Positions 14,001 to 27,900 of a stretch of 64,000 bases of DNA are shown piece by piece (positions within the stretch are counted from its first letter, which is position 1; the number at the start of each line of letters is the position of its first letter). Under the pieces are notes generated by a model that made no database searches, had not been told where the DNA came from, and saw only the letters and a program-made list of their open reading frames with translations. This DNA comes from Gambelia wislizenii (taxonomy: Eukaryota > Chordata > Lepidosauria > Squamata > Crotaphytidae). The DNA lies in assembly GCA_030847615.1 (NCBI GenBank), contig JAUMIR010000015.1, positions 5,535,501 through 5,599,500 on the forward strand, written 5' to 3'. The translations under genes were made by a program, and so were the position numbers.

Positions 14001-17000
14001 CTCATGGAGCAAGGCCAGATGAACAGAACCATGCATGCTGCAAAGTTCCATAGAACCGGTCACTGTTTTCGCTGCAAGCCATTGCTGAGAAGCCTCTACC
14101 ACCACCGAATTCGGGTGAGGGTGTTCTCGGAGTCAGTCAACACCATCCCGACACACGATAGTGCCAATCTATCCTCTTTGAGGTCGATGGAATGGATGAT
14201 GGATTTTCCCATGAACCTTGAATGAGCTTCAATAGTGAAGGTAGCACCGGTATGACAGCAATGGGAGGAGTGTTTGAGTTGATCCTACAATAGATTGGAT
14301 CCACAGGCTAAAACTCCCTCTTGGTGATCTTCAAGTCCAAGGCATGGGCCATCTGGACCATCTGCTCTGAAAATGCTCGTCCGTCATCCGTCGCGGATGA
14401 GGACTCATCGTCGATAAAATCCGGTGGTGGAGAGGGAGCTCTTGGTACGTACGATACAGAAGAGTCCGACAATACCGAAGAAGATGACGAAGGCAAGGGG
14501 TTACAGTCGAGGCGAAGGCCTATGCCAACCTTGGTGCAGAGAAGTCACATGCACAGGAGGCGGAGGAGGCAGCGAGGGTCTTGACACCCAGGTGAGACTG
14601 ACTGCCAGCATCCCTCAGTATGGGCTCAGCCGGATGGATCTCCTCTAGAGGAGCCCGTTCCATCCCATGGAGGGAAAGGTGAGGGGGAGAATAATAACCC
14701 CCATGGCCAGCGCTGTCAGTAAAACAGAACTGAGGCCACTGTGCAAAAGTCAGGCCATGGCTCCAGGAGGAGAGAGGAAGGGAAAGTCGAAGGCCAATTG
14801 GGCCACTCCATAAGCTCCATATGAAAGCTCGACGTCGAAGACTCGATGTGATGCAGTCGAAGAAGGAGCCTTCCCTGTTGCCTCTTGTGATGTAGTTTTG
14901 ATGTTGACCATTACAGAGTCTGTACCGAGGAGCTCATCTCAGGAGACCAGGAGCACAGGGGATCGAGCCTGAACCACAGGGGAGGAAGCCCTACCCCTTC
15001 AGAGATCTCTCATTCTCCAGTTTGAGCAATCACCAAGGAAGGAAGTCACCCCACGCGATGGATCGCAGACAGTGGTGACATCTCTGGTTTCTGTAGGAGG
15101 AACCAGTACCAACGTCTGGTTCGGATCCAAAACAGCCGTAGTGGCAGTAGCCGGCTGTTGCTGCTCCTCAGGCTCCTGAGCTAAAGTAGCCACCACAGTG
15201 GACAAAGGACGCTCTGTGCCGTAGTGGCAGTAGCATGCTGTTGTTGCTCCTCGGGCTCCTGCGCCAAAGTAGCCACCACGGTGGACAAGGGGCAGTCTGT
15301 GCCGTACTTGCAGTAGCTGGCTATTGTTGCTTCTTGGGCTCCTGTGCCAAAGAAGCCACCACGGTGGACAAGGGGTGCACTGTTGGTCTCAGAGAAAAGT
15401 GTTTGGTCTTCTTTTTCCTCTTCTTAGTCCTGGCCCGGAGGAGGCAGAGGAATCACTGGATCCAGATGGTCCTGAGTCGAGGTCGAAGGTTTCAAAGAGC
15501 CATGGCCTTTACTCAATCCCGAAGTGGTAGCATGCTTATGGAACTGATGCACAGCCTCTGGATCCGACACCACCGATTGACGATGGGCCCATGTGTTCTC
15601 TTCGCCGATTGACCGGCCGACTGTGGCGGTGGAACCCCAACCTGAGCACCTGGGGTAGAAGCAGATGGTGGGAACAGCGCCTTCTCATAGAAAAGGGACT
15701 TCAGCCTCGAAGAGCAATGTTTACACGCCTGAGGGGTGAAGTTCTGACAATGTATACAAGCATCCACATAGTGGGCTTCACTCAGGCAGACGAGGCACTC
15801 CGAGTGCTCGTCAGAGGCAGGAAACTTTGCCTGACAAACAGAGCACCGTTTGAAGGCGGCAGAGTCGAGGCCATAATCGCAGAAACAGGGAAAAGACGAA
15901 AGAGGAGCCAAACCAGTCCGAAGTCGTACCAAGTCGTAGTCCGAAGCTGAATCCAAGGGCAAACGAGAGAGAGAAGCCGAAAAACAGTCCAAAAGATGAA
16001 AGGGCCAGAAATCACAAGAATCAAAAGGAAAAGCCAAAAAACAAACAAACAAACAAACAAAAAAACCCTAAGTCAATAAGCAGTCCGAGTCAATCCATGA
16101 GGTAAAATAGAAAGCGAAAGAAGCTCTAGCGAATGAAGGGTTCCTATGTGCTGCTCGCGTGGCGGATAAAAAGGAACTGAAGGGAATTAGGTGAGAGTGC
16201 ATCAGAGAGACTGTTGGGGTGGGTGGAGTTAATGCCAAAATGTATCAAAAACTATTCTGCCTAGCAATTCCAGAAGGTTCCGAGTGCTCTGTGCAGGCAC
16301 AGGAATTACCTACTGTGTGTATTCACAGAGACCATGAAGATACACCATTGTTGTGTGAGTTTGCCTACAACAGGCAAGGTAAACAGACATCCTTATGGAT
16401 CATGCATGAACAGCAATAACAGAGAGAAAGGAGAAAGCACATTTGATTGACTCACCAGCCCCCGCCCCCACCCCCAGGATGTTAAAAAAGCATAAATCTC
16501 TATCTTTGGTCACCAACATGGAGATTCTAAGAACAGTCATCCCTCCATGTATTTTGCAAGACACTTCCAAGCAGTCTAAAAAATTCAAAATGTTTTTGTT
16601 TTACTTCTACAAGGTCTACCTGGCCTGGCTGTTTAATTTCATTTGTGCATATTGTTAAGTTTTGATAAAATGTTTGAGGAAAACACATTGAAGTCCTCTT
16701 CAACCCTTTTGTGATTGAGGAAACTACCACTATTTTCTCCATGGTCTAATCCACACTATGCAAATAATCCAGTTTATAAATAGATTATTTGCCATGACTC
16801 CTTCCTATTGAATCCTAGGTTTTGTAGTTTTACAAGGTTTTTAGCTTTCTCTGCCAAAGAGTGCTGGTGCCTCACCAAATCGCAGGATTCCATCGGAAGG
16901 ATCTATGACAAATAATCCAGTTTCAAACTGGATTGTGTAGTATGGATTTGACCCGTGTTATTTCTGCTTCTGGTACCAAATTTTCTCTAAAAGAAGTATT

Positions 17001-18938
17001 ACCCAGACACTAGCTGTAAAAATAATATTCAAAGTAATTTTAAAAAAAAACTGTTGAAAAACATGTTTTTCGAGAGTCAAGAAACTGATGAGAAAAATCT
17101 TAGAATGGTGAGAATCTTTCCTGTTCAGGAACAATTCTGTGCAAAACTCACACATGGGCATTTTGTGCAGAAAACAGTATTCTCTGTGCAGGAAATATTT
17201 GTGAAAATGCTGCCTCCTGTACAGGAAATGTGAATTTTGCACAGAATTATTCCTGAAATTTCAAGATCCTTGGAGACAGAAGAAAACTGCTAAAATTACT
17301 TGTTGCTTCCGGACTTCCAGCAGGGGGCGCGAGGACAAAGGACAGGCTCTAACGGGGCTCCGTGGGGACCTGTCGTCTAGGAGCAACAAAGGGGGGGTCG
17401 AAAAGAGGGCCACCCCAACTTTATATCTGGAAAGGTAAATAAGGATTGGGGCTTACAGTAGTCGCCGACATTGAGTCTTGGGGGGTTATAGGAAGTCTCC
17501 TACCCCTAAATGCAAGGTGGCAGACCGAGCAGCCATTGCTGTTCCTAGAGCCCTTGGGGCACATAGTCCTCATTTTCCCCCTACTTTTTATCTAAGGTTA
17601 TATATTTTTTTTAATAATGATAATTTAAGTTAAAAGTAACTCAAAGAGTTCGTGCATACTTCATACTGTGAGCTATCATCCAAAGGATGTTTATTTAATC
17701 GACTATAGGATGGAAGACTTTTTCAGTTTAAAACTCTCCCAACTATAAGTGAGAGGACAACATCAACCTGGAGAGTATTAAGAATAAGAACAAACGATAT
17801 AGGTGGATCAGATCATATTTTAAGAGACAAAGTAACAGATAACGGTCTCGCTGCTAGGCTAGTAAAAAGCCAACAAAAACAGAAATTAAAACTGCGTGGC
17901 GGCTGGCTAAGCAGTTAGAAAACCAGTGAGCCGTTTGGATTGGAGGAGAGAGGCAGGGGGGAATAAGAGAGAGAAAGAAAACAAAGCTGGTCAAACAAGG
18001 ACCAGGGACTGAGATAAACTGTGGTCTGGATTCCACAAGTTGGATATCTAAGACTTAAGAGACATAGGAGCGTACTGAGTGGGGAGAGTTGAGGGAAGAC
18101 CGGAGGATGACAAGATTGGAGGTGGAGTGACGTGGACAGACGGGCTGACAAACGGGTGGCTTGACAAGCAGACGGAGGAGCAGACGATTTGACGGGCGGC
18201 TTGGCAAGCAGACGGAGGAGCAGACGGAAAGTCGAGGGGTGGAAACAGACGGAGCTGGGATTAAGTAACAAGTTGAGAGTGGGGAGCAGAAGACAGGAGA
18301 GCAGATGGAGATTGCGACGTGGGACCAGATGGGTGTGGAGCCGAGGAGCAAGCTGTGGGTGGAGAGACGAGGATGTAGATAGGCAGACGAAGGAGCAGAC
18401 GGGCGGAACGAGGAACGGACCGGTGTGGAGACGTAACAGACTAACAGAATAAAACAGAGGAGAGAACAGAGAATAAAAGGCGCAGTTTGATAGGTGAAGC
18501 AGGCGGGGGAGGTGAATTCTGGAGAAAGACAAACTGATGAGGGTCTGACAGGAGATACAGGGGTCAGTCAGGATTGGATTTTGGAGGAGACTAAGGAACG
18601 GAATCAAAAGAGACTGTGTGACTGCGTGGCTGATATTGGGGAATTACAAGAGACTATAAGGAAAGGTTGGAATAATAATGACCCAATATTAGCTAAGAAA
18701 AAGGGATAGCTGAATAATCTCAGCAACAGGTTTAATATTGCTGGGATTAAGGAAAAGGCGTTAATTAATTGGATAGTAATTTGGTGGCTATCATTAGTGC
18801 TAACAACAAACATTGAATATATGGGTGAAACAAGTATGGTGTATCACTTTCTCAATCATATTGATATAGTTGCAAAGTGAAGCTAGAACGGATACAGTGG
18901 AGATTTATCTATAAAATCAGACTCTGACTGAATGTGAT

Positions 18939-18977
<39 letters not shown>

Positions 18978-21900
18978 TATCTACATTATATATACATTAT
19001 ATACATCTTTTTAATTATATATTTACTAGTATTTACTAATACTTACTGATAAATACATATACATATACATAGAAATATTTACAAACACACACATATATAT
19101 ATATACACACACACACATACACACAGACACATTGGGGAATATTAGTTTAATAGTCTCTACAGCCACCAATAGATGGCTTCTGGTCTAAGACCAAGAGCCT
19201 ATACCACCTCAAGGAGGGCTTCCATAGAAATGCCGCCTAACCAATACAACATTAACTCTCAAATCTTGGAAGAACTCCAGTCTTTTAAGAGAGAGATAAA
19301 GGAGGAAATACAGAGTCTCAAGAAAGACATGAAACAAGATTTTGAAAAAATAGAGAAAAGACTAGATAAAATGTCAACGGATATCAAAGAAATTAAAGGA
19401 GAGGTGGATAGTGTAAAGAATAGAACTGCGATTTTAGAGAGTCAGTCAGTGGATATAATGAAAGAGCTGGAGAAGGAGAAACATACAAATACATTGCAAG
19501 AGATCAGATATAGAGAGAAGTGCGTGAAACTAAATGGTCTCCCAGAAAAAGTACACGAAAATCTACAGGAAAGGCTAATACCAGCCATAGCAAGCTACAT
19601 AGACGAAACAGAAGAAAATCTAGAAGACATTGATTAAATATTTAGAGCAAGCTTGGCTATCGCAAAGGAATGCAAATTACCTAGGGACATTGTGATTTCC
19701 TTTGTAAGATCAAATATAGAGACAGGATAATCCAGATGAACTACCCGCAGAAATTGGCAATTGAGGGGAAAGAGATTCAGGTGTACAAGGATTTCCCAAC
19801 CGAGATCCTTAAGAAACGCCAAGACTATAAGCAACTTACCCAGAAATTAACACGAATGGGGGTAAATTATAAATGGGATCGCATAGAGGGAATATCATAT
19901 ATGTATCGACAAAAAAGATACAGGATAAATACAGTTGAAAAAGCAAAAGAGACATTAAGAAAACTAAATGAGGATGAACAAAAAGAAGATAAGAGGAGAA
20001 GAAAGATAAGACGAGGAGAAAGGAAGGAAGCAACGGACAATGGAAAACAGAGACGATGAGGAGAGAGAAGAGAGTGAGAAAAACTCAGAAGAAGAAGAAG
20101 AGGTAATACATGAAGACGAACCAGAGAAGGATGAAGAAGAAGAGGTAGATGAAGGGAGGAAGGACGAAGCTGAAGGAGAGGAGAGAGAAGAGGATAAAGG
20201 TTTATAAAAAATGTCAATAAGCATAACATCCTGGAATGTTAAAGGCCTCAACACGGCAATTAAGAGACGAAGAGTATATCATTATCTGGAGAAGAACAAA
20301 GCGGAGGTCACATGTTTGCAAGAGGTTAGGATACGACAAAATGAGAGTAAATATCTTAAAAATTCAAAATTAGGCCAGGAATTTGCTTCCCTATCACAAA
20401 AAAAAAGAAAAGAAAAAACAAGCGGTAATATTTGTTAACAGAAAGTATGAAGCACAACAAATTCTGAACGATAATCAAGGCCATTGGATCGGTGTAGAAC
20501 TTAACCTTATAAATGAAAAGAGATACATAATTGCAGTTTATGGCCCATTGGGAAAAAAAGAACGATTTTATAAAGACTTAAGCAAGGAGATGATGAAGTT
20601 AGAAAAAGGAACAATAATAGTTGCTGGAGACTTCAATGGTGTGCTGGACGGAAAAAGAGATCGATCTGGAGAGACCAAAGAAAATCAGGGTAGACTCCCG
20701 AAGATCTACCTTGAACTAATGGAAGAATTTCACTTAACAGATCTCTGGACAGCAAAATATCAAGAGAAAGGATATACTTTCCGGTCAGAGGTCCATAAGA
20801 CGATGTCTAGGATTGACATGTTCTGGACATCTAGAGTTTTATTACCAAGAATAAAGATGATGGAAATAATGCCAAAAACCATATCAGATCATAACCCTAT
20901 AAATATGAAAATGACAATCCTCAAGAGGGAATACACTTGGAAACTGAAAGATGGTCTGTTTAGGGAAGAGAACTTTGTACAAACTACAAAAGAATTAACC
21001 AATACTTTGAGGACAATAAAAAGGAAGACACAAAAATGAAGATAATATGGGATGCATTTAAGGCTACTATTAGAGGCATCTTTCTACAAAAAGGAGCTGA
21101 AAATGCTAAAGCTAAGAGATAAAAATTCGGCATGTCTCCAAAAATTAAAGGAAAAAGAGGAAAAACTGAGAGAAAAACCTCAAGATAAAGTGTTACTCAA
21201 AGAAACAGAATTACTAAAGAGATTAATAAATGCTACAATGGATGAAGAAATCAAGGGAAAATTGAAAAAGATAAAACAGAAATCATTTGAGCACGCCAAC
21301 AAGACGGGTAGATGGTTGTCCTATAGATTGAAAAAGGAGAAAGAGAAAAGAATGATAAATGAAATCAAATCAGAAGGAAAGACCTTAACGCTCCAAGAAG
21401 ATATCAAGAAAGAATTTACTAATTATTATTCTTCGTTATATAAGGAACAGATACAAGAAGAGGACTGGGAAGATATGATGAATAACTATATAAAGGAGAA
21501 CAAATTTACATTATCATCAGACAATCACAGGGTGAATTTATCTAAACCCTTTGGAATAGAGGAACTGATTAAAGTGATCCAGAATTTAAAAAGTGACAAA
21601 GCCCCAAGACCGGATGGGTTTACAGACACCTTTTACAAACTCTTTGAAAAGGAAATAGTAAAACCATTATTAGAAGTGATCAATCTGATACACTTAGAGG
21701 GTATGCCTGACACGTGGAAAACAGCAAATATCACAATGATATGGAAGGAAGGCAAAGACAAAACGGATGTCAAAAATTATCGTCTGATCTCTATCCTTAA
21801 TGTTGACTACAAGATTTACGCAACTATGCTAGCAAACAGAATAAAAACAGTGCTAAATGAGATAATAAATGAAGATCAGAGTAGTTTCCTCTCAGGAAGA

Positions 21901-24900
21901 TCATTATCAAAAAACATTAGAAATATAATAGACAAATTGGAATTCTTGGAGAAGAATAATGAAAGAAAGACGGCTATAATTTTTGCGGATGCCGAGAAGG
22001 CGTTCGATAATGTGAACTGGCACTGTTTAATTAAAATGGTAGAGGAACTGGGATTCGGCCAATTTGAGACAACTAACGTTGAAAAAATATATATAGAACA
22101 AAAAGCCTCGATTATCATAAATGGAGAAAAGTCTCGAGAAATTCCAAATCAAAAAGGAAGTAGACAAGGATATCCTTTGTGCCCGCTGTTATTCATAATG
22201 GTATTGGAAATTTTAATGAACAAAATCAGGGGAGAAAAAAAGATACAAGGATTAAAAATCAAGAATCAAGAGTACAAGGTTAGAGCATTCACGGACGATG
22301 TGGCTATAGTATTAGAAGACCCTATAGAAAATATTAATTACTTAATGGAAACTATTGCCAAATTTGGAAAATACGCAGGCTTCAAAATTAATAAAGAGAA
22401 AACTATAATCCTTACAAAGAACATATCCAAAAAAGAACAAGACCTATTAAGAAAAAAATCGGAATGCAAATTAGAAAAGAAAGCTAGGTATTTGGGTATC
22501 TGGCTATCAAGTAGAAATTTGGATCTATATAAAAATAATTACGAAAAAACCTGGGATAATAAAAGGAAACTTAATGGCTTGGTCAAAACTGAACCTCTCT
22601 ATAATAGGGAAGATAGCCGCCATTAAAATGTCCATCCTCCCAAAAGTAATGTTCCTATTCCAAAATCTCCCAATTATAATGAATGATAAACCATTCAAAA
22701 GCTGGAAGAAAGATTTAAGTGACTTCATATGGAATGGCCGGAAGGCTAGGATAAAATGGGAAACTCTAATCAAGAGTTCAGAAAGGGGAGGACTGGACCT
22801 TCCAGATTTTCCAAATTATTATATAGCTTGCAGTCTGGTATGGATAGGAGAGTGGCTTAAACTGGAAGACCAAAAACTAGTAACACTAGAAGGAGCAGGA
22901 TTGCAGCTAGGCTGGCATGCTTATTTAGGATATGATAAAGCTACAGTTCATAAAGATTTCAACAATCATATCATAAGAAAAGCATTATTACTGACCTGGA
23001 AGAAAATACAGAAACAATACTTTGGTAAAATACCAAAATGGATCTCTCCAGTTGAAGCCTTTATCGGAAAGTGGGGACAACTAGGTAAGCCAGATAGATG
23101 AATCACATATAAAGAACTGTGTAGAAAGAGCAGTGATAGAAAGCTGGAAATAAAAATGAAGGAAGAGTTGGAACGTGAAGGATGGCTCTTTAATTGGTTT
23201 TCGTACCAGCAAATATATAGCAGATTCAACAAAGACAAAGACGACTTAGGTTTTTTCGAAGAGGAAACAGAGCTAGAAAAGATAATATGGGATAGAAAGG
23301 AAAAGAAAATTGCAAGATTTTATAAAATACTCAAATCCAGACAACTTGAGGTGGAAGCAGTGAGAAATGCTATGATTAAATGGGCAAGAGACATTGGAGA
23401 AGTAATTGAAATGGAAGAATGGGAAGGCGCCTGGAGGAAGACGAAAAAGTTCACGGCATGTCAAAACTTAAAAGAGAATTACTTTAAAATAAGTAATAGG
23501 TGGTATCTAACCCCACTGAGATTAAACAAAATGTTTGGATCCAAAGACATTAATTTCTGGAAATGTCAAAAAGTAACAGGTACATTAAAACACATGTGGT
23601 GGACCTACCAGTCAATATATAAATTTTGGGTAAAGCTACATAAGATTATCCAAAGAATATTCAACACACAGTTTGAGTTGAATCTGAAACTATATTTACT
23701 AAATATCACATCGATATTGACAAATGAAATAGAAAAGAAATACTGGAGAGTATTACTATACCTTTGCACCGCGGCCCATATAATTATAGCAGTAAAATGG
23801 AAGACTCAGGAAGAGCCGCGGATAGAAGAATGGATTGATAAGATACAAGAAATGAGAGACAATGATAAACTAACACGTACACTAAGTCAAAAACTAACAC
23901 AAAAACAGAAACAGAATGGTTACCAGAAATTGACTACTGTAGAAAAAGGTAGAACACCACAGTGGATATTGAAATTTAAGATGGAATTTAGGTAGAAAAA
24001 GCGAGGCATTAACAAACGAGCAGATAAATAACTTGGATTAATTGATAAATTACAGAAGAATAAAAAGAGAGGCAGGAAAGAAAAGAAAGGGAGAAGAGAC
24101 AATGAATCAATAAACAAATAAAGAAAAAAGGGGGTGAGAAGAGTTAAACACAATCAAAAGAGGAGAAAACTAAAGTAGAAGGAAGAGGTAATAAGGAGTA
24201 AAAAGGAAGACATGGGGAAAAAAGGAGACAGAGAAAGATAAATCCTTTGAGTCATTTTTACGTAGGAAGTCAATTTTTAGTTTAGTATTTAAATTGCTGT
24301 ACTTTAAAGGTACACAATTTAAATGAATGTAAGGATAAGGGTGGGAAAGTAGGGTAGAGAAGTGGTTTCGTATTCATGTTTTCTGTATCTCAATTTGTGA
24401 TGTTTAAGCAATAAATATATACAAGTAAAAAAAAATTACTTGTTGCTTCCTTTGAGAAGTAACTTAGTGAAGAATTACATCCCCACCGGGAACACATTGA
24501 CTTTTATTAACAGAGGTACACCTGTCATAGCGCTGGAAGAGATCACAAGGGCCATCTAGTCCAACCCCCTGCCATGCAGGAATACACACTTAAAGCACTC
24601 CCAATAGATGGCCATCCAGCCTCTGTTTAAAAACCTCCAAAGCAAAACTGAAAGCAATACTGCTGCTACTACTAATATTTTCCTAGGCGAATTCAACGAC
24701 ATAGCCATATTAGCCTGTTATATGGGTGTGTGTGTGTGGAGAAGAGAGAAGCCATATTAGCCTGTTCTTGGGGAGGGTTGCGCAGCACCTTCAAGACTGA
24801 GTAAAGCAGCCAAAGCGGGCAACCTGGGTTGCCATCCACCTCTGGTTTCAGGATCTCACCTTAATGGTCGCAGCTTCTCCAAGGGTGCCTGTCCATTGTC

Positions 24901-27900
24901 TCCAAAATCCACATAGTAAAGATCCAGGTTTCCATCATCCAGAGTGCCCAGGACTTTGGTTCTGTACCAACGGGAATCGTCTGGATACTGGGCAGCCACT
25001 ATATCTCCCACATGCACACTGGGGAGTTCAGACTGAGGACAGAGGGATAAAGACGGGTTTGTGTGCAGAGGAGAGAGAAGCAGGAGGCAAATCACATGCC
25101 AAGGAAGGGTGGACAAGGTATTAGGTGTGAGTCAACAAGGGTTCCTCCCCGCACTGTCTTTCCCATGCACAACCACTTACCGGGCAACTTCCACTTTCGT
25201 AGTACTGAGTCATTTCATAGGTCAGCTTGTCCAGCTGGAGGGAACGAGAGCCAATGATCTGGATCCAAAAGTGGTTGGGATTCTCCGCAGCTGAGACATA
25301 GACTTCCAAGTGCTCATTAGCATGGAAGCTGAAATCAGGGCTGGGGACTGAAGACACAGGTGGCCAGATCTAAGCAGTGATGTACTCTACCAGTGAGCAT
25401 CAAACTGAGTTAATAGTCCGCACAATTATAGAATGAGGGCACGCATCAGGTCAAAAGTGCGGACATAGAAGAAAACCAAGAGGCTATTGCATGGATATAA
25501 TCCAGTATGGTGTAGGGGTTTAAGTGTTGGACTAGGCCTCTGTTCAAATCTCCACTCAGCCACAGAAACCCACTGGGTCTTCTTAGGCAGGTCACACTCT
25601 CTCAGCCTCAGAATAAGGCAGTGACAAACCTTCTCTGAATAAATCTTGAGAGCTGATGAGTTGTAGTGGGGCTGGAGTAGGACTCCAGGAGATCAGGGTT
25701 TGAATCACTGTTCAGCGATGGAAACCTACTAGCTAACCTTCAGCATATCACAGGAAGGCAATGGCAAACCTTCTCTGAACCCATACGGCCAAGGAAACCT
25801 TAGGAGAGGGTTGCCCTAACTCTGACAGCCAGCATGGTCTCATGGCTTGAACTCTGGACTAAGATTACAGATTCCACCTAAACATTAGGAAGAACTTCCT
25901 GACAGAGCTGTTCAGAAGTGGAATACACTGCCTTGGAGCGAGGTGAAGTCTCCTTCTTTGGAGGTTTTTAAACAGAGGCTGGATGGCCATCTGTCGGGAA
26001 TGATTTGATTGTGTATTCCTGCATGGCAGAATGGGGGTGGACTGGATAGCCCTTGGGGTCTCTTCCAACCCTAGGATTTTATGATTCTATGATTCAGCCA
26101 CGGGAACCCACTGTGTAACACTGGGCAGATCACATTCTCTCAGCCCCAGAGGAAAGCAATGACAAACTTCTGCAGAATAAATCTTGCCAAGAAAATCCTA
26201 GGAGAGGGTCACCAAAAGTTGGAGTCTCCACAGCGCACGTAACCAACTGTGTTGGTCTTGTGGTTAAAGTGTAAAACTGGGTGCCAAGGTCAACATACTA
26301 AAAAAATTCAGGCTTCTTAAATTGCCTCCAGACATCACAACATGTCTGATGAAGCTTCCTGCCACAAGAAGCAATGATGGCCCCATTATTCAGAAGTCTT
26401 TTGAATGGAGTTAGACAAAGAAAAGAAGTCCAACAAACTTATGACCTAGAACAACCAAGCCAAGTTCAGAGGCAGTCTATTTATGGCATGTCTTTATTGC
26501 CTCTCAACACAGAGGACATACAATAGGTAAAAACACTTAAAAACATTAAATAGGTAACCAAAACCCAATAAAAAAACACTTGACATTTCACTTTAAAAAT
26601 AGCTCTAAAAACAGTTTTTAAAACAGTTTTTTAAAAACAAACAGCTCGAAAAACAGCTTTAAAAACAGGCTGAGCAGACACACCTAATTTTAAGATAAAG
26701 GCCAACTAAACTAGCATGGTCTTCACTGCCTGCTGTAAACTCAAAGAGTACGGAGTCAGCCTGACCTCTCTCAGGAGGGAGTTACAGAGTTAGGGTGCTG
26801 CTACAGAGAAGGCCCTGTCACAGGTGCCTACCAGACAAGCCTCATGGGGTAATAGACATGTAAAAGGGCTTTGCTGATGATCGCAAATTTTCAGATATTC
26901 TGACCCCAAGATATTTATTGCTTTATAGGCCAAGACCAGGACCCTGAATTGGGCTCAGAAGCCAATGGGAACCCAATGTGGCTCTTGTAAGACCTAGACT
27001 GCTATGGTCTCTAAATTTCTATGGCCTACCTCTGAATAGGCTGCTGGGTAACATTGCAAGAGGGGGGCAACTCCTTCTGCTTACCCTCAAATGCAGAGCT
27101 TGACCAAGAAGCAGCCGACAGGGGCTCATCAGGGGATCCTTCGTCCGGGGGATACTCAGGGATTCTTTCTTCAGCCCCTTTCGAAGGCTGTGAATTTGAT
27201 GGCTGACCAGGCAGTTCTCTCTCCAAGTGAGACAACCCACCTTGCTCCTTTGCAGCTCTCTCTTGCCTCTTGCCCAGAGGCTGCTTGTGTACAGACCTTG
27301 ACAACACCGACTTAAACAGCTTCCTGCGAAAAGCCTCCTCTTCTGAAAGCTTCTCCATGATCAGGTACTGTAGGAGGCGAAGGCTCCAGAGATATGAACA
27401 AAGGCAATGGCTTCATGATACACTACAGATATTAATACAAGAGTCCTCACTACTGCACACATAACAAAAGGAATCTTCTCAGAGAGAGTTCTGAACCCTG
27501 GGAAACTAACTTTTGGTAAGCAGATTTTATTGCTTTCACACACCACTAACTGACCACTGTAAAGACCAGTATCACCTCACCCAGCCCTTTGAAAATTTAG
27601 GGCAAGGGACACCATGTGCATCTTTCTGGATCCTATTACGTTCTATCCCACTCCCACAACTGTATCAATCTGCTTTTTAAGCTGAGGCTTTAATATCACT
27701 CTGTACTGCATCTGAAGAAGTGGGTTTAGATCCACCAAAGCTCATGCTAAATAAAAATCAGTTAGCGATGCTACATTCCTTTTTTCCCTCCCTCCCCTTA
27801 CTCCTTTTTATTTAAACTTTAGGAGCTCATTTTCCACTTGCTTAGGGAGAGAGGTTACACCTCAGTCCAGAGACCTCATTAGCCAGTTATGATGAAATAA

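Larger units (their letters stand above)
10259..16345 (-). mobile_element. DIRS-type tyrosine-recombinase retrotransposon, degraded
   Basis: DIRS elements encode a gag-like protein, reverse transcriptase/RNase H and a tyrosine recombinase, and carry inverted termini plus an internal complementary region. All are visible on the minus strand: gag-like ORF (16052-15513), RT (about 13560-12812), recombinase remnant (about 12080-11100). The termini are inverted: left AACTCCGCCCACCCCAACAG, right CTGTTGGGGTGGGTGGAGTT. A copy of both outermost ends lies at 10790-10885. Stops and frameshifts break every ORF, so it is inactive. It sits in TDRKH sense orientation in the 15.1-kb intron. The left terminus carries a SINE insertion (10418-10680). 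Confidence 0.9.
17311..24431 (+). mobile_element. L1 LINE, near full length, with 19-bp target duplication
   Basis: L1 encodes a nucleic-acid-binding ORF1 protein and an endonuclease/RT ORF2 protein. Here a 1.86-kb 5' UTR starts GGACTTCCAGCAGGGGGCGC, followed by ORF1 (19173-20059), ORF2 (20211-23995), a purine-rich 3' UTR and a short A-tail. The identical 19-mer AAAATTACTTGTTGCTTCC flanks it at 17292-17310 and 24432-24450. ORF1 has one in-frame stop and one frameshift; ORF2 has at least two frameshifts and two stops, so it is inactive despite a clean target duplication. It lies antisense to TDRKH. Confidence 0.93.

Noticed and set aside
17915..18607. 230-codon minus-strand frame, Leu/Ser/Pro rich
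   Set aside because: It is the antisense shadow of the L1 5' UTR, which is purine-rich and therefore has few stops on the opposite strand.
19836..20254. Overlapping minus-strand frames of Leu/Ser runs
   Set aside because: Shadows of the A/G-rich end of L1 ORF1 (GAAGAAGAG-type codons).
25341..25357. Alternative TDRKH acceptor TCTTCAG above exon 7
   Set aside because: It would put the Tudor exon out of frame with the phase-2 donor of exon 6; the CCCCAG site restores the frame.
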